Assembly (NCBI RefSeq): GCF_030209355.1
Contig: NZ_JARVSF010000034.1
Span: 1 to 40,435 of the forward strand
Direction of reading: 5' to 3'
Origin: Pseudarthrobacter sp. fls2-241-R2A-127
GTDB lineage: Bacteria > Actinomycetota > Actinomycetes > Actinomycetales > Micrococcaceae
DNA length: 40,435 nt
In this document: in pieces, positions 23,900-32,772 of the stretch
How the letters are laid out: each line of letters starts with the position of its first letter
Position numbering within the stretch: position 1 is the first letter of the stretch
Notes under the pieces: generated by a model
The model's input: the letters and a program-made list of their open reading frames with translations, nothing else
What the model was told of the DNA's origin: nothing
Databases searched by the model: none
Position numbers and translations under genes: made by a program

Positions 23900-25576
23900 T
23901 TACAGCGCCTGGGCCAGGGAACGCCCTGCCGTCCTGCCGGTGAAGATGCAACCGCCCAGGAACGTACCCTCAAGCGCGTTATAGCCGTGGGCGCCCCCGC
24001 CGCCGAACCCTGCTGCCTCGCCGGCGGCGTACAGCCCGGGCACCGGCACCCCACCCTGCCCGAGCGCCTGGCCGGACAAATTGGTCTGGATGCCGCCGAG
24101 CGTTTTGCGCGTGACCACATGCAGCCGCACGGCGATCAGCGGGCCGGCCGCCGGGTCCAGGATCCGGTGCGGCTTCACGGTCCGGAACAGCCTGTCACCG
24201 AGGTACCGGCGGCTGTTGCGGATGCCGGCCACCTGGGCGTCCTTGGAGTAGGCGTTCCGGATCTCGGCGTCGCGCTCTTCGATCTGCCGCCGCAGCAGCG
24301 CACCGTCCAGCAGCGGCTGGTCCGTGAGCCCGTTCATCCCGCGGACCAGGTCCGGGAGGTTGTCCGCCACCACGAAGTCCGCGCCATGTTCCTTGAACGC
24401 CTCGATGGGGCCGGAGGCGCCGCGGCCCAGCCGGGTCTTCAAAAGAAGCTTGAGGTCACGGTTGGTGATGTCCGGGTTCTGCTCGGAGCCGGAGAGGGCG
24501 AACTCCTTTTCAATGATCCGCTGGTTCAGGATGAACCAGGAGTGGCTGTACAGCTGGATGTCCGGCGTGGTCCGCAGCAGCCGCAGCGTGCCCAGGGTGT
24601 CGTACCCGGGCAGGCCGGGGGAGGGGAGCCGCCGGCCCAGCGCATCGAACCACAGCGACGACGGTCCCGGCAGGATGCGGATGGCGTGGTCCGGCCAGAT
24701 GGGGTCCCAGTTCTGGATGCCCTCGGTGTAGTGCCACATCCTGTCCCGGTTCACCAAACGGACCCCGGACTGGTCTGCGATGTCCAGCATCCGCCCGTCC
24801 ACGTGCTCCGGCACGCCGGTGACCACCTTCCGCGGCGGCGTCCCCAGCCGCTCCGGCCACCAGCGCCGCACCTGCCCGTGGTTGCCGCCAATCCCGCCGG
24901 ACGCGATCACCACGGCCTGTGCGCGCAGTTCGAATTCACCAACAACCTCGCGGTTGGAGGAAACGCCGCGCGGCGACGCATCCGGTGCCAGCACGGCGCC
25001 CCGCACCCCGGTGACTGTGCCGCCGTCGTACATTAAACCGTCAACCCGGTGCCGGAAATGGAACCTGAGGCTGCCGGCTGCGGCCGCCTCCCGGGCCTTG
25101 TCCGCGAACGGTTCGGAAATCCCGATGCCGGTGCCCCAGGGGACGTGGAAGCGGGGCACCGAGTTGCCGTGGCCGCCGGCCCTGCCGTCGCCGCGTTCGG
25201 CCCACCCCACCAGCGGCGTGAAGCGGATGCCCTGATCGTGCAGCCAGGAGCGCTTCTCCCCGGCGGCGAACTCCACGTACGCGCGGCCCCATTGCTGCGC
25301 CCACTCGTCTTCCGGGTGCGGGCCCGTGAGCCGGTCCCACTGCGCCGAACCCTGCCAGTCCTGCCACGCCAGCTCCAACGAATCCTTCACGCCCAGCCGG
25401 CGCTGCATGGGGGTATCCACCAGGAACAAGCCGCCCAGCGACCAGAAGGCCTGGCCGCCCAGGTTGGCCTGGTTCTCCTGGTCCACGATGGCCACGCGCC
25501 GTCCGGCCCGGACCAGTTCGTTGCCCGCTACCAGCCCGGCCAGCCCGCCGCCGATGATGATGACGTCCGCGTCCAT
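23900..25576 (-). CDS. FAD-binding dehydrogenase (KstD/fumarate reductase-like flavoprotein)
   Basis: ATG 25576, after AGGA, is chosen because the protein then starts MDADVIIIGGGLAGLVAGNEL, the FAD-binding Rossmann motif. The product has 558 residues. A middle substrate-domain region (SWLHDQGIRFTPLVGWAERG, VPRFHVPWGTG) and a C-terminal FAD segment (GLYAAGEAAGFGGGGAHGYN, LEGTFLGGCIFTGRTAGRS) match the putative FAD-binding dehydrogenase group related to 3-ketosteroid 1-dehydrogenases. No steroid genes are nearby, so the substrate is unknown. It has no evident operon partner except possible readthrough into the DinB gene. The 294-base gap upstream of its start contains no gene I can support. Confidence 0.85.
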   Translation of the reverse strand: MDADVIIIGGGLAGLVAGNELVRAGRRVAIVDQENQANLGGQAFWSLGGLFLVDTPMQRRLGVKDSLELAWQDWQGSAQWDRLTGPHPEDEWAQQWGRAYVEFAAGEKRSWLHDQGIRFTPLVGWAERGDGRAGGHGNSVPRFHVPWGTGIGISEPFADKAREAAAAGSLRFHFRHRVDGLMYDGGTVTGVRGAVLAPDASPRGVSSNREVVGEFELRAQAVVIASGGIGGNHGQVRRWWPERLGTPPRKVVTGVPEHVDGRMLDIADQSGVRLVNRDRMWHYTEGIQNWDPIWPDHAIRILPGPSSLWFDALGRRLPSPGLPGYDTLGTLRLLRTTPDIQLYSHSWFILNQRIIEKEFALSGSEQNPDITNRDLKLLLKTRLGRGASGPIEAFKEHGADFVVADNLPDLVRGMNGLTDQPLLDGALLRRQIEERDAEIRNAYSKDAQVAGIRNSRRYLGDRLFRTVKPHRILDPAAGPLIAVRLHVVTRKTLGGIQTNLSGQALGQGGVPVPGLYAAGEAAGFGGGGAHGYNALEGTFLGGCIFTGRTAGRSLAQAL

Positions 25577-25767
25577 GCGTTCCTGCCCGGGTTCGAAAGC
25601 TGCTGTGATTACTGGCCAAGCTATCGCACATTGCGGCCCACGCCCCGGTTCTTCGTGTCCGCGGCGCAGCCGCCGCTTGCCGCGTGTCACACTGGCCCGG
25701 TTTTCAGCGGGGAACGGCGGGGGGATCTGCGGATGTCCGAGGTTTTGCGGGTAAAACTGGGCCATTC

Positions 25768-25800
25768 TGAGCGCCTGACGTCACGCGGGACAGGCGCTCA
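25768..25800 (-). terminator. 10-bp hairpin downstream of the polyol operon
   Basis: TGAGCGCCTG and CAGGCGCTCA pair perfectly around a 13-base loop, 70 bases after the stop of the dehydrogenase gene at 25871. A small second dyad, GTTTT/AAAAC (25742-25757), follows on the minus strand. Together they may end the polyol operon transcript. Confidence 0.5.
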
Positions 25801-25870
25801 CGGCCTCCGGCATGTTCTGGGCTGTTGGGATGGCTGCTTCCTTGCGGGTGGGCGGGATGTGGTGATGTGG

Positions 25871-26926
25871 TCAACGGCCCGGATAAACCACGGCTTTGAG
25901 CTGGCCGGGCTGCTTTCCCGCCTTCAGCGCCGCTTCGGATTCGGCGAGGGGGAATCTTCCGGTGACCAGGATGTCCAGATCCACCTTTCCGTCGGCGATC
26001 AGCTGGATGGCCAAGGGCCAGGTGTTGGTGTACCGGAAGACCCCGGAGAGCCAGATTTCCCGGCTCTGGATATAGGAAACGGGGAGCTCGACGTCGTCGG
26101 CCCCCAACCCCACGAGGATGACCCTGCCGGCGGGGGCGACGGCCTTGATTCCGGAACGGACCGCCTGCGGGGCTCCGGAGGCATCAATGAAGGCGTCGAC
26201 GTCGAGCCCCTCCACGCTGTCCGTCTTCGCGCTGAGAACGTGGGTGGCCCCGTGCTCCAGGGCAAAGGCCAGCCGGTCCTCGGCGATGTCACTGATGTAG
26301 ATCTCCGTTGCGCCGAAGGCCCGCGCGGCCTGGGCGGCGATGATGCCGATGGGGCCCGCGCCGGCGATCAGCACCCTGCTGCCGGGCCGGATTTCCGCGC
26401 GCTCGCAGGCCCACAGGCCCACGGACAGCGGTTCAATCAGGGCGGCGGCCTCATCGCTGACGCTGTCTGGAATGTCGTAGGCGAAGTCGGACTGGATGGT
26501 GACGTATTCGGCGAATGCGCCGTCCACGGGCGGGGTGGCGTAGAACTCGATGTCCGGGCAGAGGTTGTACCGGCCGGCTTTGCACTGCTTGCAGGTGCGG
26601 CAGGGCCGCTGCGGTTCCACGGCAACGCGGCTGCCGATCCGGGCCGGGTCAACGGAACTGCCGACGGCGGCGATCCGGCCCGAGAGTTCGTGGCCCAGGA
26701 TCAGCGGGTGGTCCACCACGTAGGGGCCGATCCGCCCGTGCACGTAGTAGTGGACGTCGCTGCCGCAGATGCCGACGGCAGCAACTTGCACCAGGACCTG
26801 ATCCGCGTCCAGCTGCGGGAGGGGGAGGGATTCCATGGCCATGTCGCCCTGGCTCTTCAGGACGGCGGCGCGCATTGTGGCCGGCAGGCCGGCGGTTGGG
26901 GAGGGGGACTGGGCGGTGGTGGTCAT
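25871..26926 (-). CDS. Zinc-dependent polyol dehydrogenase (sorbitol/xylitol type)
   Basis: The 351-residue medium-chain dehydrogenase has the catalytic zinc site in VGICGSDVHYYVHGRIG and GHELSG, and the structural zinc cysteines in CRTCKQCKAGRYNLC. The nucleotide fold has GAGPIGIIAAQAARAFGA and the acidic residue of YISDIAEDRL, which favours NAD. YVHGRIGPYVVDHPLILGHE is typical of sorbitol and xylitol dehydrogenases. ATG 26926 follows AAAGGACC. It is the last gene of the ABC transporter operon and should oxidise the imported polyol to a keto-sugar in the cytoplasm. Which polyol cannot be told. Confidence 0.9.
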   Translation of the reverse strand: MTTTAQSPSPTAGLPATMRAAVLKSQGDMAMESLPLPQLDADQVLVQVAAVGICGSDVHYYVHGRIGPYVVDHPLILGHELSGRIAAVGSSVDPARIGSRVAVEPQRPCRTCKQCKAGRYNLCPDIEFYATPPVDGAFAEYVTIQSDFAYDIPDSVSDEAAALIEPLSVGLWACERAEIRPGSRVLIAGAGPIGIIAAQAARAFGATEIYISDIAEDRLAFALEHGATHVLSAKTDSVEGLDVDAFIDASGAPQAVRSGIKAVAPAGRVILVGLGADDVELPVSYIQSREIWLSGVFRYTNTWPLAIQLIADGKVDLDILVTGRFPLAESEAALKAGKQPGQLKAVVYPGR

Positions 26927-26972
26927 AGCGGGGTCCTTTGCTGAAATCGAGGGTAATTGGCTGGTGCGCCGG

Positions 26973-27884
26973 CTACTTCACTGCGCCCAGGGAGAGGCCC
27001 TGCACGAGTTTGTCCTGCGCGGCGAAGCCGGCGAACAGCACCGGCAGGGAGATGACGACGGCGGCCGCGCAGACTTTGGCGAGGAAGAGGCCCTGGCCGG
27101 AGACGAAGCCGGTAAGGAAGACTGGGGCCGTCCCTGCCACCACTCCGGTGAGGACTCGGGCCAGGAGCAGTTCGTTCCAGCTAAAGATGAAGCAGATCAG
27201 CGCGGTGGCGGCGATCCCGGGCATGGCCACCGGGGCGATGACCTTGCGGAGGATAAGTAGGAGGTTGGCGCCGTCGATCTGGGCCGCCTCCAGCATTTCC
27301 TCCGGGACTTCGGCGAGGAAGGACCGCATCATCCACACCGCGATGGGCAGGTTCATGGAGGTGTACATCAGGATCAGGAACCAGATGTTGTCCAGGGCGC
27401 CGACGGTGCGGGCGAACAAGTAGAGCGGCAGGATCGCCGCCACCACGGGCATCATCTTGGTGGACAGGAAGAAGAACATCACGTCCGTCCACTTCTTCAC
27501 GGGCCGGATGGACAGTGCGTACGCCGCCGGGATGGCCAGGACCAGCACCAGTGCCGTGGACAGGATGGAGGAGGTGGCGGAGTTGATCAGGGACGGCCAG
27601 GGGCTGACCCCGGAAGTTTCGCCGAAGAATTCCCGGTATGCGTCCAGGGTCAGGGTCGCGGCCACCGACGGCGGGTTGGTGGCCGCGTCCGTCTCGGAGT
27701 GGAAGGAAGTCAGGATCATCCACACCACCGGGGACGCGAACAGCAGCGCCAGGAGCCAGGCCGCAAGTCCGGCAGCGGTGTTGTTGCGGGTGGGGTCCAT
27801 CCTGGACTTGCCGCGGCGGGCCCGCATGCTGCCCGGGCTGGCCTGGGGGATGCTTTGGGGCGCTGCGGGAGTGAGGGTGCTCAT
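26973..27884 (-). CDS. Carbohydrate ABC transporter permease (MalG type)
   Basis: ATG 27884, after AAGGAGG, gives 303 residues. Six membrane segments can be drawn, the first at about 40-62 (AAWLLALLFASPVVWMIL). The cytoplasmic EAA loop is EEMLEAAQIDGANLLLILRK, which docks on the ATPase. It overlaps the other permease gene by four bases (ATGA). It imports the polyol or sugar with the MalF-type partner and the binding lipoprotein. No ATP-binding subunit is encoded beside it. Confidence 0.92.
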   Translation of the reverse strand: MSTLTPAAPQSIPQASPGSMRARRGKSRMDPTRNNTAAGLAAWLLALLFASPVVWMILTSFHSETDAATNPPSVAATLTLDAYREFFGETSGVSPWPSLINSATSSILSTALVLVLAIPAAYALSIRPVKKWTDVMFFFLSTKMMPVVAAILPLYLFARTVGALDNIWFLILMYTSMNLPIAVWMMRSFLAEVPEEMLEAAQIDGANLLLILRKVIAPVAMPGIAATALICFIFSWNELLLARVLTGVVAGTAPVFLTGFVSGQGLFLAKVCAAAVVISLPVLFAGFAAQDKLVQGLSLGAVK

Positions 27885-28849
27885 CGTGCTGCCTCCTTCT
27901 TGAAGAGCGAAAAAACGGTGCGGAGTGCGAACGTGGCCACGACGATGGTGCCGATGACCACCACGACGCCGGCCGCTGAGGCCAGGCCGTATTCGTTGGC
28001 GTAGTAGAAGGTCTGGTAAATGGCGTAGGGCAGGTTGGCGGTGCCCAGGCCGCCGGCGGTGAGGGTGAAGACGGAGTCGAAGTTCTGCACGATGTAGATG
28101 GCCCCCAGCAGGCCGCCGAGTTCCAGGTACTGGCGCAGGTGCGGGAGGGTCAGGTGCCGGAAGATCGCCCAGGGGGTTGCCCCGTCCATCTGGGCGGCTT
28201 CCACAGTGTCCATGGGCCGTGACTGGAGGCCGGCGAGCAGGATGAGCATCATGAACGGCGTCCACTGCCACACGAGCGAGACGACGACGGCGGCAAGGGG
28301 CGCCTGCGACAAGAGATCCAGTTGGGGCGGGGTGCTGCTGCCGAAGAGGGACCAGATCCACGTGAGGATCCCGTTGACCAGCCCGTAGGCGGGGTTCAGG
28401 AGGGCATGCTTCCAGATCAGGGCGGCGGCCACGGGGACCACGAGGAACGGCGCGATCAGCAGGGTGCGTGCCAGTCCGCGGCCGATGAACTTCTTGTCCA
28501 GCAGCAGCGCAAGGCCCAACCCGATGAGCAGGCTGGCCAGGACCACGGAGACGGTGAGGACGATGGTGGTGACGATGGCCTGGCGGAGGTCTGGGTCGGT
28601 GAGGACCGTGACGTAGTTCTCCAGGCCCGCGAAAGCTGTCTTGGTTGGGCTCAGGCTGTTCCAGTTCAGGAACGAGATGATCAGCGTTACCACGAACGGA
28701 AGCTGGGTGACGACGATGAGGAAGAGCAGGGCGGGGAGCAGCGGGGCACGCCGGGCCCAGGCCAGGGCGCGTTCACGCGATTTGGCAGTTCGTGCAGGTT
28801 TGGCTGCGGTGTGTCCCGGTCGGGAGATACGCGCCGTTGCGGTAGTCAT
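27881..28849 (-). CDS. Carbohydrate ABC transporter permease (MalF type)
   Basis: ATG 28849 follows AGGAGA. The 322-residue protein has a basic N-terminus, a first membrane helix at about 36-58 (LLPALLFLIVVTQLPFVVTL), and the EAA loop MDTVEAAQMDGATPWAIFRH. It lies 20 bases after the binding-protein gene and overlaps the second permease gene. Together they form the membrane channel of a CUT1-type importer. Confidence 0.92.
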   Translation of the reverse strand: MTTATARISRPGHTAAKPARTAKSRERALAWARRAPLLPALLFLIVVTQLPFVVTLIISFLNWNSLSPTKTAFAGLENYVTVLTDPDLRQAIVTTIVLTVSVVLASLLIGLGLALLLDKKFIGRGLARTLLIAPFLVVPVAAALIWKHALLNPAYGLVNGILTWIWSLFGSSTPPQLDLLSQAPLAAVVVSLVWQWTPFMMLILLAGLQSRPMDTVEAAQMDGATPWAIFRHLTLPHLRQYLELGGLLGAIYIVQNFDSVFTLTAGGLGTANLPYAIYQTFYYANEYGLASAAGVVVVIGTIVVATFALRTVFSLFKKEAAR

Positions 28850-28869
28850 GGGATTCTCCTGCGGTTCGG

Positions 28870-30222
28870 TTAGGGCTGCTTGTACTTGTTGCCGATTTTT
28901 TGGGCGGCTTCCTGGCCCCTCGCCAGGGCGTCGGCCACGGTGCCTTGGCCGGCGATCGCCGAGCTGACGCCTTGCGAGACATTGGTGCCCAGCGCCGCGA
29001 ACTCGGGGATGCCCACGAATTGGATGCCGACGGCGGGGCGCGGCTGGGTGCCGGGGTTCTTGGGGTCAGCGTTCTCGATGGCAAAGCGTTCCGCGGTGAA
29101 GAACGGGGCAGCCTTCTGGAACTCGGCATTCTCGTACGTGGAGACGCGTTTGCCCGAGGGGACCTTGGCCCAGCCGAGCTTCGAGGCCACGAGTTGCTCG
29201 TAGTCCTTGGAGCTGGCCCAGGCGATGAACTTCCCGGCAGCGTCCTGCTTCCTGGACGCCGCCTGCATGGCCCAGGACCACGTCCAGAGCCAGCCGGAGG
29301 ACTTGGTCTCCTTCACCGGGGCCTGGGCGTAGCCGATCTTGCCCTTGACGGGGGAAGCGTCGGCTTCGAGCGCACCGGCGGCGGAGGTTGCGTCGTACCA
29401 CATGGCAACCTTGCTTTGGCTCATGTTGTTCAGGCACTCGGTGAAGCCGGCCTGGGCAGCGCCTGCTTCACCGTGCTGGCGGACCAGGGTGGTATAGAAC
29501 TCGGTGGCGGCCGTAAATTCGGGGCTGTTGACCTGGGCGTTCCAGTCCTTGTCGAACCAGGTGCCGCCGAACGTGTTCACCACCGTGGTCAAAGGGGCGA
29601 AGACCTGTCCCCAGCCTGGCTGGCCGCGCAGGCAGATGCCCTTCATGCCGGGGCTGGCGCCGTCCACCTTGGCCGCGATGTCTGCCACCTGATCCCAAGT
29701 GGGTTTGTCCGGCATGGTAAGGCCCTTGGCCGCCAGGATGTCCTTGCGGTACATCAGAAAGGACGATTCGCCGTAGAACGGTTCGCCATAGAGCTTGCCG
29801 TCGGTACCGGTCAGGGATGCCGTGTACGCGGGGAGGATGTCCGACTGGTCAAAACCGGGGTCCTGTGCCACGCTGTCCAGCGGAGCCAGCCAGCCGTTGG
29901 CGGAATAGAACGGGATCTCGTAGTTGGACAGCGAGGCGACGTCGTACTGGCCGGCCTGGCTGGAAAACTCCTGGCTGATCTTGGCCCGGACATCGTTCTC
30001 CGGCAGGATCGTGAAGTTCACGTTGATGCCGGTTTCCTTGGTGAAGTTGTCTGCGGTGAGCTTTTGCAGGTCCTCCATCTGGGGGTTGTTCACCATCAGG
30101 ACGTTGATGCTGTTCGGGTTGCCGGCGGAATTGCCCCCGCCGGCGCCCGCGCATGCCGTGGCGCTCAGTGCGATGCAGAGTGCCCCGGCGGACAGGACGG
30201 CAGCGCGCGTTTTCGGGCGCAT
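28870..30222 (-). CDS. ABC transporter sugar/polyol-binding lipoprotein
   Basis: The 450-residue protein begins with a lipoprotein signal: basic N-terminus, hydrophobic stretch and lipobox SATAC with the modified Cys at residue 24. The mature part is a CUT1 extracellular binding protein (NINVLM-type first strand, KLTADNFTKETGINVNFTIL, YDVASLSNYEIPFYSANGWL, and KLYGEPFYGESSFLMYRKD). It captures the substrate outside the membrane. ATG 30222 follows AAAGGAG. It is the first gene of the operon and is divergent from the AraC-type regulator. The many aromatic residues fit a sugar alcohol or sugar ligand. Confidence 0.92.
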   Translation of the reverse strand: MRPKTRAAVLSAGALCIALSATACAGAGGGNSAGNPNSINVLMVNNPQMEDLQKLTADNFTKETGINVNFTILPENDVRAKISQEFSSQAGQYDVASLSNYEIPFYSANGWLAPLDSVAQDPGFDQSDILPAYTASLTGTDGKLYGEPFYGESSFLMYRKDILAAKGLTMPDKPTWDQVADIAAKVDGASPGMKGICLRGQPGWGQVFAPLTTVVNTFGGTWFDKDWNAQVNSPEFTAATEFYTTLVRQHGEAGAAQAGFTECLNNMSQSKVAMWYDATSAAGALEADASPVKGKIGYAQAPVKETKSSGWLWTWSWAMQAASRKQDAAGKFIAWASSKDYEQLVASKLGWAKVPSGKRVSTYENAEFQKAAPFFTAERFAIENADPKNPGTQPRPAVGIQFVGIPEFAALGTNVSQGVSSAIAGQGTVADALARGQEAAQKIGNKYKQP

Positions 30223-30343
30223 TAAGGACTCCTTTGTTCTTCAGGAAGATGCAGGACCGGTGCCCGTCGACTGCTGCGTCGGGGTTCCCGGTTGAGGCGC
30301 GGCCCGCCACCGGAGTCCCGGTGCGCCGTGCTGGTGTTCCTCA

Positions 30344-30409
30344 AGGTTAGGGGTGCGGCACAGGTCACAACTAGCGCCCTGGTTGCGAATTTCTGATACT
30401 TATTTTCCG
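30344..30409 (-). promoter_or_regulatory. Probable promoter and activator region of the polyol operon
   Basis: Reading the minus strand, TTGTGA (30370-30365) and TAACCT (30349-30344) are 15 bases apart and could be a suboptimal -35/-10. An AT-rich block at 30409-30386, unusual in this GC-rich DNA, lies 15 bases upstream of the -35. That is where an AraC-type activator commonly binds. The rest of 30223-30494 holds no gene. A TACTCT at 30433-30438 could be the -10 of the regulator gene. Confidence 0.4.
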
Positions 30410-30494
30410 TACCGCGACGGCGGTTCACCCGCTACTCTGGACAAGGCGGCCAGGGGGCTGTCCGGAATTCATAACCAGCGGATGCGCGGAGGTC

Positions 30495-31418
30495 ATGCCC
30501 ACAGTGGACAGTGCCGAGGAAGCCACCGCTCGGCTGGCTGAGCGGCTGCTGGGCATGCGGGCCAACCGGGAGGTGATCCCGCCGGATCCCAACCACTCGG
30601 TCCGGTGGCACCAGCACAGCTACCCCAGTCCGGTGGCACGGTGGAACTACCATCCGGAATACGAGATCCACCTCATTCGGAAAGGCACCGGAAAGTTCAT
30701 CGTGGGGGACCACATCGGCACCTTCGAGGCCGGCCATGTGTCGATCGTTGGTTCGGGCCTGCCGCACGACTGGGTGAGCGACCTGGAACCGGGGGAGGTA
30801 CTGGAGGACCGGGACGCCGTCATCCAGTTCGACGGAAAATGGGTGGAGCAGGCCTCAGCCCTGGTCCCCGAGCTCGCGGAGGTCCGTCCGCTCCTGGAAC
30901 AGTCGGCGCGGGGCATCGAATTCCTTGGCCACACCGCCGTGGCGGCGGCAGCGGCCATCGAAAGCATGGGCCAAACAACGGGCCTGGAGCGACTGCAGCA
31001 CCTGTTTGAGTTGTTCGCTCTCCTTGCCCGGGCGCCGGAAGGCGACCGCCGCTACCTGGCCGAGGCATGGTTCAGGCCGCAACTGGACGGCCAGGGTGCC
31101 GCCGTCGTCGACCTTGTCCTGGAGTATGTGTTCAGCAACCACTCCGGCAGTGTGCGGATGTCCGAGGCTGCAGCGCTGGTGGGCATGCCGGAGCCCACCT
31201 TTTCGAAGTATTTCAAACGGGCCACGGGGCAGAACTTCAGCGACTTGGTCCGCAAGCTGCGCCTGGCGCACGCGCGGCGCCTGCTGGAGCGCAGCGACAA
31301 GCCTGTGTCCGAGATCTGCTACGAGGTGGGCTTCTCCAACCTGTCCAACTTCAACCGGCACTTCCTCAACGACGCGGGTGAGACGCCCCGGAATTACCGG
31401 CAGCGGCTGCAGGGATAA
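30495..31418 (+). CDS. AraC-family regulator of the polyol operon
   Basis: The 307-residue protein has an N-terminal cupin-like sensor domain at about 25-110 (HPEYEIHLIRKGTGKFIVGD, GPHD-like GLPHDWVSD). A C-terminal double helix-turn-helix follows at about 205-305 (MSEAAALVGMPEPTFSKYFKRATG, and ISEICYEVGFSNLSNFNRHF-like recognition helix). GGAGG stands only a few bases before ATG 30495, so GTG 30504 is an alternative start. It is divergent from the binding-protein gene and probably activates the transporter and dehydrogenase when the substrate is present. Confidence 0.9.
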   Translation: MPTVDSAEEATARLAERLLGMRANREVIPPDPNHSVRWHQHSYPSPVARWNYHPEYEIHLIRKGTGKFIVGDHIGTFEAGHVSIVGSGLPHDWVSDLEPGEVLEDRDAVIQFDGKWVEQASALVPELAEVRPLLEQSARGIEFLGHTAVAAAAAIESMGQTTGLERLQHLFELFALLARAPEGDRRYLAEAWFRPQLDGQGAAVVDLVLEYVFSNHSGSVRMSEAAALVGMPEPTFSKYFKRATGQNFSDLVRKLRLAHARRLLERSDKPVSEICYEVGFSNLSNFNRHFLNDAGETPRNYRQRLQG

Positions 31419-31486
31419 CTGGGCGGGCCGTCGCCGCGGGTTAGGCTGGAGCCTCCCGCCCCAGGAACCTGGAGAACACGTACGCC

Positions 31487-32383
31487 ATGGCTGATGACGG
31501 AGCACCTGCAGCACCTTTTGACCGTGCAGTCCTGATCTTCAATCCGGGCCGGCCCGGGATGGGCCAGCGGATCGAGGCGTTGCAGCGGGACCTGGCCACC
31601 GACCTGCCGGGCCTGCCCGTTGACCTGTTGCCCACGGAATTTGCCGGCCACGCCCGCGAACTTGCCCGCGGAGAGGCGGGCCGGGGCGCGCCGCTCATCC
31701 TTTCCGTCAGCGGGGACGGCGGGTACAACGAGGTGGTCAACGGCGTGATGGACGTGCCCGGCAGCAAGGCCGTCTGCGCTGTCATTCCTGCCGGCAATGC
31801 CAACGACCACTACCGGAGCCTGCTGGTGCGGACCTTCGCGGAGGCCGTGTCGGCCGGTGTGGGCCGGCGCATTGACCTGCTGCGGATCACGCTCCGGACC
31901 GGAACGCAGGAACGGGTCCTGTACGCGCATTCCTATGTGGGGTTCGGGCTGACCTCGCTGATGGCCATCGGCATTGAACAGGGCGGCAAGGGTAAGGTCC
32001 TGGAGCTCGTCTCCGTGGCCCGCACGCTCTCAAGGCTGAAGCCCTTCGAGCTTGTCCGGGATGACGGGGCCACCGCCCGGTTCGACAGCCTGATCCTGGC
32101 CAACGTCTCACGCATGGCCAAGTACGGCACCGTGAGCGAGTCGCATTACCCGGACGATGGGCGGTTCGAAGTGGTGACGCTGCCCCACGCCGGCCTGATG
32201 AAGATGGCCCTGATGACGCTCCGCGCGGTCACCCTGGGGCTGGGGCATCAACCGAGCGTCAGCAGCTACGCCTTCTCCACCCGCGACGCCGTTCCCTGCC
32301 AGATAGACGGTGAGGTGGTCTACGTCGAGGCCGGAACCCATGTCCTCGTGGAGAGTGCCAGGGGAGCCCTGGCCACCCTCTGA
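31487..32383 (+). CDS. Diacylglycerol kinase-family lipid kinase
   Basis: The 298-residue protein starts FDRAVLIFNPGRPGMGQRI after a short tail. It has the nucleotide-binding loop SVSGDGGYNEVVNGVM at about 79-94 and IPAGNANDHYRSL at about 105-117, both in the DAGK catalytic fold. The C-terminal beta-sandwich contains YPDDGRFEVVTL and QIDGEVVYVEAG. The usual GGDGT is replaced by SGDGG and the usual GTxND by GNAND, so substrate preference may differ from diacylglycerol. It could phosphorylate a membrane lipid such as diacylglycerol or a sphingoid base. It stands alone and is convergent with the next gene. Confidence 0.85.
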   Translation: MADDGAPAAPFDRAVLIFNPGRPGMGQRIEALQRDLATDLPGLPVDLLPTEFAGHARELARGEAGRGAPLILSVSGDGGYNEVVNGVMDVPGSKAVCAVIPAGNANDHYRSLLVRTFAEAVSAGVGRRIDLLRITLRTGTQERVLYAHSYVGFGLTSLMAIGIEQGGKGKVLELVSVARTLSRLKPFELVRDDGATARFDSLILANVSRMAKYGTVSESHYPDDGRFEVVTLPHAGLMKMALMTLRAVTLGLGHQPSVSSYAFSTRDAVPCQIDGEVVYVEAGTHVLVESARGALATL

Positions 32384-32405
32384 CGTGGTGAGCAGCTGGG
32401 CAGGC

Positions 32406-32672
32406 CTAGGGCTGCACTGAGTCGAAGAATTTATAATCCGGGTCCGCCTGGCCCGGCTCGGCCTCATGGGATTTCATCCGGATGAAATCCACGTCCTCTT
32501 GGGAAAGCGTGGTCTCGCCGTGGGGATCGCCGTTGGTGCCTTGGCCGGTGGCGGCGCTGATCTCTGCGGAGATGGTCCGCGGCAGGATCATGCAGCCGGG
32601 GTTTGCCAGCAGCCATTGGGTGACCGGGGCGGGGAGCCGGTTCCACTGGTCTCGAATACTGATGTCAGTCAT
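32406..32672 (-). CDS. Small hypothetical protein (88 aa)
   Basis: ATG 32672 is preceded by AAAGG at ten bases. The product begins MTDISIRDQWNRLPAPVTQW and has a hydrophobic-polar N-terminal half (LLANPGCMILPRTISAEISAAT). The C-terminal half is acidic (SQEDVDFIRMKSHEAEPG, DPDYKFFDSVQP). No signal peptide or membrane helix is seen. The start resembles a helical adaptor more than an enzyme, but no family is recognised. It lies 100 bases downstream of another hypothetical gene on the same strand. Confidence 0.65.
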   Translation of the reverse strand: MTDISIRDQWNRLPAPVTQWLLANPGCMILPRTISAEISAATGQGTNGDPHGETTLSQEDVDFIRMKSHEAEPGQADPDYKFFDSVQP

Positions 32673-32772
32673 GGGGTGTGCCTTTCGGTAATGATGCAAG
32701 GACGCCCCCAAGCCCGGGATGCGCCGGTGCCGGCCGCGGTCCACGCAGCCGGCACACGATGAGGCAAGGAGA

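Noticed and set aside
25049..26944. 631-codon open frame on the plus strand
   Set aside because: It lies antisense to the FAD dehydrogenase and the zinc dehydrogenase, both well supported by family motifs. Its composition is that of a GC-rich shadow frame.
28900..30225. 441-codon open frame on the plus strand
   Set aside because: It is antisense to the binding lipoprotein, which has a lipobox and family motifs.
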